Source: Candidatus Fermentibacterota bacterium (lineage in GTDB: Bacteria > Fermentibacterota > Fermentibacteria > Fermentibacterales > Fermentibacteraceae). Taken from it: 15,149 nucleotides of DNA. The DNA lies in the NCBI GenBank assembly GCA_022703195.1, contig JAKLEF010000014.1:1-15149 (forward strand). Direction: 5' to 3'. A program made the position numbers and the translations under genes. A model generated the notes under the pieces. The model saw only the letters and a program-made list of their open reading frames with translations. It was not told the DNA's origin and did not search any database. Shown here one piece after another: positions 1-6,452 of this stretch (position 1 is the stretch's first letter; each line of letters opens with the position of its first letter).

Positions 1-37
1 AACCGGTGCCGGGGGGCTGCCGCCCCCGGACGGGCGC

Positions 38-1558
38 GTGCTCGTGGTCGACTGCCAGTGGGACGGCCCGCTGTCAGGCGCGGTGCTGCTCGAGATAGGC
101 TGGGTCGTCGACACGCCCTCCGGCCGGGCCCGGCCGGGCGATGCAGCACACTTCGTCGTGCGCCCCGCCGACCCCGGGTCGGTTTCGGACAGGACCCTCG
201 CTCTGACAGGGCTCACCCGGGAGGGCCTCGCGTCCGGCGTGCCCCCCGGCGAGGCTGCCGCCGCGCTGGCGGCTGCCCTCGAAGGCGTCACGGCCGTGGC
301 CGCCCACTCGGCCAGGTACGAGAAGGCGCTCATCTCCCGCCTGCTGGGTCCGGAGGCGGTTCTGCCTCCCTTCTTCTGCACCCTCGAAGCCGCCCGGACG
401 CTCCTCCCGGGCCTCTCCGGCTACGGCCTGAGGGCGGTTTCCGGATTCCTCGGGATCCCGCCTCCCGCGAGGAAGCGGGTGGAGGACCAGGTCGAGGCAA
501 CGAGGCTCGTCCTTCGTGCTCTCTCGAACCCGCCCCCCGGAGGCGCAGCCGTGGAGACCCACGTTCCGGGGAGGAGCGGCCTCCCCGAGGGGTGCTCGCT
601 GCGGATGAGCTTCTCCAGGCTGCGCGCGCTCCCGGCCGGCCCCGGGGTCTACCGCCTCCTCGACTGCGCCGGTAACCCCCTCTACATCGGGAAGGCCGAC
701 TCCATACGGAGCAGGGTGCGGCAGCACTTCTCCCGGGCCTCCTGGAAGTCGAAGGACGGGCTCGTGAGCGCGATCTGGGACGTCGACTGGACTGAGACCG
801 CAACGGGGCCGGAGGCCGCCCTGCTGGAGGCCGAGCTCATCCCGGCCCAGCGCCCGATGTCCAACCGCGCCCTGACGAAACTCCCGGAGCGCCTCTGCTG
901 GCTCTCCCCCGACCTGTCCGGGTGCGGGGCCGGACCTTCCGGGGGTCTCACCCTCGGCCCCATGACCGGGGCGCGCGTGTTCGCGGACCTGCTGCTGGTG
1001 ACCAGCGCGATCGCAGGCTGCCTCCCGGCGGAGCTTCTGTCGCAGAGGCTGGAATGGCTGGGCGAACCTGGCCCCGAAGACCTTGCGCCCGCGCTGGACA
1101 TGCTCAGATCTGCCGGAGTACCGGCTTCCGGCGATCCGGCATCCGTTCTGGCCTGGGCGGCTTCGCTCGAGGCGCCCGGGGAAGGCACGGAACCGTCATC
1201 CCGGGCGGAGGAGACAGCCGCGCGCCTGCTGTCGGTCCTTTCGGGTGCAGCGGCTGCGGCCGCCAGGGCGGCCAGGATCGCAGGGCTGGCGTGCAGCGTT
1301 CAGGAATTCGAGTGGAGAGGCCGTTCGAGGATGCTGCGCTTCTGCGCCGGGAGGCTCGTCGAGGCCGCCTGGGGGGACGAGGGAGGCATCCGCGGATCCT
1401 GCCGGCCTCCGGGTCACCAGGTATCCGATGCGATGAGCTACCGACGGCTGTCGGTCCTGTCGGGGGAGATGCTCCGGATGGGTTCCGTCACTGGGGGGGC
1501 CGGACCGTCGGATCCGGAGCCCCCCGCGGATCACGCGGACGTGGAGACGGGGGTCTAG
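38..1558 (+). CDS. DnaQ-like exonuclease domain fused to GIY-YIG (UvrC/Cho-type) endonuclease domain
   Basis: This is probably a DNA repair or processing nuclease. Residues about 1-165 have the DnaQ/DEDD exonuclease layout: D5 in an LVVDCQ strand, LEIGWVV at 18-24, an AHSARYE segment at 89-95 and a final D150. Three usual catalytic positions differ: the Glu of the DxE motif is Q7, the Asp of the Exo II motif is E95, and the Exo III His is R145. The exonuclease half may therefore be inactive or altered. Residues about 200-285 form a GIY-YIG domain with GVY (203-205), YIG (216-218), a basic IRSRVRQHF helix and the expected metal-binding Glu (E264 in ALLEAELI), so this half looks intact. Residues 300-506 are unrecognised. 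Similar DEDD plus GIY-YIG fusions are known, for example in actinobacteria. The frame is open back to base 2 and the GTG at 38 has no clear Shine-Dalgarno, so the true start may lie before the window. Confidence 0.8.
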   Translation: MLVVDCQWDGPLSGAVLLEIGWVVDTPSGRARPGDAAHFVVRPADPGSVSDRTLALTGLTREGLASGVPPGEAAAALAAALEGVTAVAAHSARYEKALISRLLGPEAVLPPFFCTLEAARTLLPGLSGYGLRAVSGFLGIPPPARKRVEDQVEATRLVLRALSNPPPGGAAVETHVPGRSGLPEGCSLRMSFSRLRALPAGPGVYRLLDCAGNPLYIGKADSIRSRVRQHFSRASWKSKDGLVSAIWDVDWTETATGPEAALLEAELIPAQRPMSNRALTKLPERLCWLSPDLSGCGAGPSGGLTLGPMTGARVFADLLLVTSAIAGCLPAELLSQRLEWLGEPGPEDLAPALDMLRSAGVPASGDPASVLAWAASLEAPGEGTEPSSRAEETAARLLSVLSGAAAAAARAARIAGLACSVQEFEWRGRSRMLRFCAGRLVEAAWGDEGGIRGSCRPPGHQVSDAMSYRRLSVLSGEMLRMGSVTGGAGPSDPEPPADHADVETGV

Positions 1559-1791
1559 TCCTCGTCCTCCTCCTCCAGTCCGTCATCATCGTCTTCTTCT
1601 TCGTCGTCGCCGGGCTCCTCCTCGTCCTCCCAGGACCAGTCTTCCTCTCCCGGAGGGGGGAAACCGACACCTTCGCCCATCATGTCGTCTACGGGTTCGC
1701 CGGGTTCGTCCTCCCCGGCATCCTCATCGATTTCGTCGTCGTCCCCGAAGTCTTCGTCGTCGTCCCAGACCAATTCCAGCCCCCTTTTCAC
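1555..1791 (-). CDS. small, extremely acidic low-complexity protein (hypothetical)
   Basis: About 78 residues, mostly Asp and Glu, with a few Trp, Gly and Pro (WDDDEDF near the start, EEDWSWEDEEE in the middle, EEEDED at the end). I do not recognise a family. Two things suggest it is translated. Synonymous codons are mixed (GAC/GAT, GAG/GAA), so the pattern is not a simple DNA repeat. The gene also sits directly downstream of two same-strand glycosyltransferases, 35 bp after the second stop. The start is uncertain. Options are GTG at 1791 (used here), TTG at 1773 preceded by AAGGGGG, or ATG at 1866 preceded by GGAGGG, which would overlap the glycosyltransferase end and add a basic N-terminus. 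The stop TAG shares the palindrome CTAG with the stop of the convergent nuclease gene. It has no signal peptide and no membrane segment. A nucleic-acid-mimic, metal-binding or chaperone role would be speculation. Confidence 0.5.
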   Translation of the reverse strand: MKRGLELVWDDDEDFGDDDEIDEDAGEDEPGEPVDDMMGEGVGFPPPGEEDWSWEDEEEPGDDEEEDDDDGLEEEDED

Positions 1792-1826
1792 CGGTGCCCG
1801 AAATAGCTGAAAACGCCCGGCCCGGG

Positions 1827-3080
1827 TCAAGAGCCCGGCGAGGCGCCCCCGGCGGGCCGACCGCATGCGTCTGCGGCCCTCCATGAGTCGATCATCCTCC
1901 GGGCATGCCCGGCGGCGGAGAAATGTCCGGATATCCGCGCCCTGGCGGCGGCCCCCAGTGAAGAGGAGCCCCCCGGATCGCCCAGCAGGCTCAGCAGGGC
2001 CTCTGCAAGCGCGGAAGGATCGCCTGGATCGGTAAGGACCCCGCTCACACCGTCCTCGATGAGTTCCGGTACGCCGGAAAGGCGGGTCGAGACGACGGGG
2101 ACGCCCATCCCCATGGCCTCCATCAGGGCTATGGGAATCCCGTCCATGTCTCCGTCCGGAGCCTTCACACAAGGAAGGACGGCGACGGCGGCCCTGGCCG
2201 TGCCTGCCAGCACCTCGTCGGAAGGCAGCGCCCCCGGGAACTCGACGAACCCGTCGAGGCCCATGCCGGAGGCCTTCTCACGGTACATGCGGAGCCTGTC
2301 GCCGTTCCTGTCGGACCCTGCGATGACGCAGCGCCAGCCGCCCTGCCCGGCCTTCATGATGGCGCACGCCTCCAGCAGCACCCCCACGCCCTTCTTGTCG
2401 GCCAGGCCGCTGGCCATGCACCAGATCAGCCCGCTCCCCATGCCCGACCACTCCGGCAGGCCCCTCTGCTCTATCCCGAGCCGGTTCACGACGGCCCCCG
2501 ACCCGGCCCCGGCCCCCCATCTCTCGATGATGAAGAGCCTGTCGAAGTCGGAGATGGTGAAGAGGGGGCATGCCCTCGAGAGCATCAGCCCGACGGCCTC
2601 GGGCCTCCTCGGCGTGAAGATGTCGGCGGCATGGACCGTGAGGCTCCAGGGGATGCCGAGCATCCTCGAGGCCCACATCGCCACGGCGGCCGGCTCCCAG
2701 GCGAAATGGCTGTGTATCCTGTCGGGAGGGTTCTTCGCGAGCGCGTCGGCGAGCCTCGCGCCGTAGGCCATGAGCGCGGGGCCGGAGACGCGGAAGGCTT
2801 CGGCGGCGAGGCCGGCCATCGGGCGGGGGTGCGCGAGGAATGCGCGCGTCGTGCTCAGGAGGGAGCATGCGGCCTGCCCGGGAGTGGGCGAGCCCGTCAC
2901 CAGCTCCCCTCCGGAGCCGCCCTGCACGGAACCCGGGGGAAGGTCGCCTCCGGTGATCGAGTCTATGTACCGGTCGGTCCCGGGGAGCCAGATCTCGGTC
3001 TCGACCCCGAGGGCGCCCAGGGCCTCCACCTCCGTCCTCACGTAGGTCGGCAGGAAGCCCAGCACCATGGCGACCCTCAT
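1827..3080 (-). CDS. glycosyltransferase, GT4 family type
   Basis: A 417-residue GT-B fold glycosyltransferase, probably using a nucleotide-sugar donor to build a surface polysaccharide or glycolipid. The N-terminus MRVAMVLGFLPTYVRTEVEAL is the usual first Rossmann strand and helix. An IHSHFAW segment (near residue 121) and a TVHAADIF segment (near 147) match acceptor-side motifs of the family. The C-terminal donor-binding half carries IPIALMEAMGMGVPVVSTR followed by a conserved GVPELI (about 313-340), giving the E-x7-E type pattern, and then GVLTDPGDPSALAEALLSLL. The ATG at 3080 overlaps the TGA of the upstream glycosyltransferase by 4 bp, implying translational coupling. The frame continues upstream as open sequence inside the first glycosyltransferase gene, but protein similarity begins only at this ATG. 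The sugar and acceptor cannot be deduced. Confidence 0.88.
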   Translation of the reverse strand: MRVAMVLGFLPTYVRTEVEALGALGVETEIWLPGTDRYIDSITGGDLPPGSVQGGSGGELVTGSPTPGQAACSLLSTTRAFLAHPRPMAGLAAEAFRVSGPALMAYGARLADALAKNPPDRIHSHFAWEPAAVAMWASRMLGIPWSLTVHAADIFTPRRPEAVGLMLSRACPLFTISDFDRLFIIERWGAGAGSGAVVNRLGIEQRGLPEWSGMGSGLIWCMASGLADKKGVGVLLEACAIMKAGQGGWRCVIAGSDRNGDRLRMYREKASGMGLDGFVEFPGALPSDEVLAGTARAAVAVLPCVKAPDGDMDGIPIALMEAMGMGVPVVSTRLSGVPELIEDGVSGVLTDPGDPSALAEALLSLLGDPGGSSSLGAAARARISGHFSAAGHARRMIDSWRAADACGRPAGGASPGS

Positions 3081-4339
3081 CGTCCGCGCCCCCGGGCGCC
3101 GCATCCCGCGAAGCGTCCGTATATCCCCGTCAGCACCGCGGCCTGCGCCGGCCAGGTGTATCGCGCCAGGGCTGCCGCCCTGCCGTTCCCGCCCATCTCC
3201 GTCCTCGCCGCGCCGTCCGAGGCTAGGCCGAGGATGCCCTCGGCGATGGCCCGGGGGCTCTCGGGGTCGATGAGCATCCCGCAGCGCTCCCTGCATATCA
3301 GGCCGGCCATCTCCGGCAGGTCGCTGGCGATGATCGGGAGACCGGCCATCATGTACTCGTAGAGCTTGTTGGGCAGCGAATAGTAGTGGTTGGGGCAGGT
3401 GTTCTGGAACAGGATCAGGCCGATGTCGGCCGACGCCGTCACGCCGGGCAGCTTCTCCGACGGCACCGGCGGGAGGATGGAGAGCACTCCGTTCACGTCC
3501 CTCTCCCTCGCCATGGCAGGAAGCACGCCCGATGTAGCGTCGGGGCCTATCATGACCACCCTGACCGAGCCCACCGGCAGGAGCCCGCAGGCCTCGATCA
3601 GCTTCTCGAGTCCTCGCTCGTATGCTATGGCCCCCTGGTACAGCACTATGGGGCCGCCATCCTCGGGGACGCCGTCGAGCCGCCCCCTGGGAGGCAGCTC
3701 GGGGATGGCCTCGGGGCAGTTCTCGACGAGCTCTATCCGGACACCCGGGTACATCTCCCCCATGACGCCGATCCTGCCCCGGGTGACCGCGATGACGGCG
3801 TCGGCCCGGCGGATCAGCAGCCTCTCGGCAAGCCGGTCGCGCAGCCTTCCGACGGCGCCCGTCTCGCGCAGGTACCTGGCCGAACCGAGCCAGAGCTCGT
3901 GCGAGTCGTAGACGAGCCTCGCCCCGAGGAGCAGGGCGGCGGCCCGGGCGGGCATCAGCGTGTCGAGATCGTGGGCGTGCACCACGCATGCCCCCGTACG
4001 GAGCGCAGAGGCGAGGAGGCGGACGTCGAACACGGCGTTGCGGAAGAAGTCGGCGGCCCTGCGCCTGGCCCTGCTGTGGCGGAGCCGCGAGAGGACGGCG
4101 CGGAAGGGCCCGCGGGGGCTCTGCTCCGAATCGAGGCTGTCCGTGATCGAGGCGGCGGCGGCTGACCTGAACCGCAGCCTCCTGACGGATATCCCGTTCC
4201 AGTCCTCCTCGCGCGGAGCGCCCGGCTCCTCCCAGCAGAGGACGGTCACATCCCAGCCCGCGGCCTTCAGGGCCAGGGCCTCCTTCTTCACGCGGGCATC
4301 ACCGCGGAGTCTGTTCTTGAGCATGAAGCAGGTCCGCAA
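3077..4339 (-). CDS. glycosyltransferase, GT4 family type
   Basis: A 420-residue GT-B glycosyltransferase and first gene of the minus-strand pair. Visible family motifs are a VVHAHDLDTLMPA segment (near residue 119), LVYDSHELW, an ADAVIAVT strand entering the linker, LYQGAIAYERGLEKLIEA in the donor domain, and LPNKLYEYMMAGLPIIASD (about 325-345) supplying the nucleotide-sugar-binding acidic residues. I chose the TTG start at 4339 because GGAAGGAG lies 5 nt upstream. It gives an N-terminus MRTCFMLKNRLRGDARV of normal length, whereas a longer ATG start at 4408 would add 23 residues unlike the family. Its stop overlaps the ATG of the next glycosyltransferase. It diverges from lysC. Together with its partner it probably adds successive sugars to one glycan. 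Confidence 0.87.
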   Translation of the reverse strand: MRTCFMLKNRLRGDARVKKEALALKAAGWDVTVLCWEEPGAPREEDWNGISVRRLRFRSAAAASITDSLDSEQSPRGPFRAVLSRLRHSRARRRAADFFRNAVFDVRLLASALRTGACVVHAHDLDTLMPARAAALLLGARLVYDSHELWLGSARYLRETGAVGRLRDRLAERLLIRRADAVIAVTRGRIGVMGEMYPGVRIELVENCPEAIPELPPRGRLDGVPEDGGPIVLYQGAIAYERGLEKLIEACGLLPVGSVRVVMIGPDATSGVLPAMARERDVNGVLSILPPVPSEKLPGVTASADIGLILFQNTCPNHYYSLPNKLYEYMMAGLPIIASDLPEMAGLICRERCGMLIDPESPRAIAEGILGLASDGAARTEMGGNGRAAALARYTWPAQAAVLTGIYGRFAGCGARGRGR

Positions 4340-4426
4340 GGGGGCTCCTTCCGATACGACTGCGAAGGATACTAGAGGCCCCGTTCCCCGGCAATCCACG
4401 GCTGGCACACCATGGGCTCCATCGGG

Positions 4427-4432
4427 TAGAAT
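4427..4432 (+). promoter_or_regulatory. possible -10 element upstream of lysC
   Basis: TAGAAT lies 26 bp before the chosen lysC ATG, with a weak -35-like TGGCAC (4403-4408) at an 18-bp spacing. It falls in the roughly 120-bp gap between the divergent glycosyltransferase and lysC starts, where a promoter is expected. Only the -10 resembles the consensus, so this is tentative. Confidence 0.3.
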
Positions 4433-4458
4433 CCGCCTTGGAGCGCACGGAGGTGTTC

Positions 4459-5658
4459 ATGGAGGCAACGACCCCAAGAGTATACAAGTTCGGGGGCACC
4501 TGCATCGCAGACGAGTCCGGCAGGCAGGCGGCGGTGGGGCACTGCGCGAGGGCGCTCTCCGACGGCAGGGGCCTCGTGGTGGTCGTCTCCGCCATGGGCA
4601 GGAACGGCGACCCGTACGCCACGGACACCCTCTCCGGCCTGGCGCCGGGCGCTCCGGCCGCCGAGCGCGACAGCCTCCTCTGCTGCGGCGAGATCATCTC
4701 GGCTGCCGTGATGGCCGATGCCCTCAGGAGCAGCGGCATCCCGGCCGAGTCGCTCACGGGCTGGGACGCCGGGCTTTCGACCGACGGGCTCCACGGCGAT
4801 GCCGGGATCAGCAGGATCGACACGGCGCGGATACGCGGGCTGCTCGACAGGGGAGTGGTCCCCGTGGTGGCCGGTTTCCAGGGAGGCGGCCCTGACGGGT
4901 CGGCATGCACCCTGGGCAGGGGGGGCTCGGACACCACGGCCCTTGCCCTCGCCGCCGCCATCGGGGCCGGGGAGGCCGTCCTCTTCAAGAACGTCGATTC
5001 CATAAGATCGGCCGATCCCGCCCTTGTCGGGAACACGGTCCGCATCGAACGCATCAGCTACGAGGATCTGAGGCAGATGTCCTGGCAGGGGGCCGGCGTC
5101 GTCCACCCCAGGGCAGCCGAGATCGCTGGCGGGGCCGGCATCCCTGTCGAGGTCAGGCGCCACTCCACCGGCGAGACAGTCACCCGGATAGAACCCTTCG
5201 TCATCAGGGGCGGCAGGTACATCACCGGGGTCGCGTCCGGCCCCGACGTCTCGCGGGTATCGGTGACCGATCCCGGCGGGGGCCCTCCCAGCTCCTTCTA
5301 CGCGAACGTGTTCGGCGCAGTGGCCGATGCCGGGATCTCCATGGACATGTTCTCGGTGATGGGATCTACGGTCCTCTTCACTGTGGACGGCCCGAGGGCG
5401 GCCGACGTCCGTTCCATCCTCTCCGGGATGGGCTTCTCCGTGGCCCTCGAGGGGCCATGCTCCAAGGTCTCGATCGTGGGTGCCGGCATGCACGGGATGA
5501 GGGGCGTCATGGCCCGGTTCGCCCGCACTCTCGACTGCGCCGGGATCGAGATGCTGCAGACCGTCGACTCGCATGCGACCATTTCCGCGCTGGTCAGGCG
5601 CAGCGACAGGGACAGGGCGCTCGCCGCCCTCCACCACGAGTTCCTGGAGGCCGGATGA
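4459..5658 (+). CDS. lysC: aspartate kinase
   Basis: A 399-residue aspartokinase (ATP + L-aspartate to 4-phospho-L-aspartate), the first step toward lysine/diaminopimelate, threonine and methionine. The amino-acid kinase domain begins with KFGGT at residues 10-14 and contains VVVVSAMG, VVAGFQGG and TLGRGGSDTTA (151-161), the aspartate and ATP site motifs. The tail from about residue 255 looks like two ACT domains (VSRVSVTDPGG onward and CSKVSIVGAGMHGMRGVMAR at about 334-350), the usual place of lysine or threonine feedback. The start is ATG 4459, with ACGGAGG ending 5 nt upstream. A TTG at 4438 in the same frame has no such site. The gene overlaps uppP by 4 bp, an unusual partnership whose common theme may be envelope and peptidoglycan supply, since diaminopimelate feeds the wall. 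It is monofunctional, with no homoserine dehydrogenase domain. Confidence 0.93.
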   Translation: MEATTPRVYKFGGTCIADESGRQAAVGHCARALSDGRGLVVVVSAMGRNGDPYATDTLSGLAPGAPAAERDSLLCCGEIISAAVMADALRSSGIPAESLTGWDAGLSTDGLHGDAGISRIDTARIRGLLDRGVVPVVAGFQGGGPDGSACTLGRGGSDTTALALAAAIGAGEAVLFKNVDSIRSADPALVGNTVRIERISYEDLRQMSWQGAGVVHPRAAEIAGGAGIPVEVRRHSTGETVTRIEPFVIRGGRYITGVASGPDVSRVSVTDPGGGPPSSFYANVFGAVADAGISMDMFSVMGSTVLFTVDGPRAADVRSILSGMGFSVALEGPCSKVSIVGAGMHGMRGVMARFARTLDCAGIEMLQTVDSHATISALVRRSDRDRALAALHHEFLEAG

Positions 5659-6449
5659 GGCTCCTTCCCGTCCTTCTGCTCGCCCTCGTGCAGGGGATCG
5701 CGGAATTCCTCCCCATCTCCAGTTCCGGTCACCTCGCCCTGCTCGGAAGGTTCCTCGGGCCCGGCGCGACGGGCGAGGGGGTGCTGATCGAGGTCGTACT
5801 GCACCTCGGGACGCTCTGTTCGGTTCTCGTCTTCTATCGGACCGACCTCTCCAGGCTCCTGTCCGGGCTGTCCAGGGGAGCGGCGGATGCCTGGAGGCTG
5901 CTGCTGCTGCTTGCCCTGGCCTCCATCCCCGCGGCGGCGGTCGGGCTGATCTTCGAGGACGGCATAGAGAGCGCCTTCTCCTCGCCTCTCCTGGTGGCCG
6001 TCCTGCTCGGGATCAACGGCGTGATCCTGCTGGTGTCGGGCCTCCTGCGCGGGAGGGCTCCGGGCGGGAGCGGCCCCGGGCTCCGGCACGCGGTGGCCGG
6101 GGGCCTGGCGCAGGCTGTCGCGATCCTTCCGGGGATCTCGAGATCGGGATCGACGATCTCCGCAATGACTGCCTCGGGCATGGCGCAGACCGATGCCGCC
6201 CGGTTCTCCTTCCTCATGTCGATCCCCGCGGTGGCGGGTGCAGGCCTCCTCGAGGCCCGGGGGATCGCATCCCTGGATCAGGCCGACATCCCCGTGGCGC
6301 TGGCGGGGTTCGCCTTGTCCTTCCTCGCCGGCTGCGCCTCGCTCCGGCTCCTGATCGGCATGCTGGGACGGAACAGGCTCTGGGTCTTCGGTGTATACTG
6401 CCTGGTCGCTTCAGTGGCTGCGACGGCCGTCATTCTCACGGGAGGCTGA
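5655..6449 (+). CDS. uppP: undecaprenyl-diphosphatase
   Basis: A 264-residue integral membrane enzyme, the normal length for UppP/BacA. It dephosphorylates undecaprenyl diphosphate to regenerate the lipid carrier for peptidoglycan and surface polysaccharides; loss or overproduction alters bacitracin sensitivity in known members. Motif 1 is QGIAEFLPISSSGHL at residues 13-27 (with E17 and H26) and motif 2 is PGISRSGST at 159-167. The rest is a series of hydrophobic helices such as LLLLLALASIPAAAVGLIF and LLVAVLLGINGVILLVSGLL. The ATG is inside the lysC stop (ATGA overlap), with GGAGG just upstream in the lysC end. The TPR-barrel gene follows after 3 bp, so all three look like one operon. The nearby glycosyltransferases would use the same lipid carrier if they make a lipid-linked glycan, which is inference. 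Confidence 0.95.
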   Translation: MRLLPVLLLALVQGIAEFLPISSSGHLALLGRFLGPGATGEGVLIEVVLHLGTLCSVLVFYRTDLSRLLSGLSRGAADAWRLLLLLALASIPAAAVGLIFEDGIESAFSSPLLVAVLLGINGVILLVSGLLRGRAPGGSGPGLRHAVAGGLAQAVAILPGISRSGSTISAMTASGMAQTDAARFSFLMSIPAVAGAGLLEARGIASLDQADIPVALAGFALSFLAGCASLRLLIGMLGRNRLWVFGVYCLVASVAATAVILTGG

Positions 6450-6452
6450 CCC

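Noticed and set aside
922..1806. Plus-strand frame with a hydrophobic tail resembling membrane helices
   Set aside because: The tail is the complement of the Asp/Glu codons of the acidic gene (GAC/GAG read as GTC/CTC), and the first part is an Arg-rich shadow of the nuclease gene.
3081..3989. N-terminal extension of the second glycosyltransferase to 720 residues
   Set aside because: The extension is out of frame with, and fully inside, the first glycosyltransferase gene, is Arg/Pro-rich, and a proper Rossmann start begins at the ATG at 3080.
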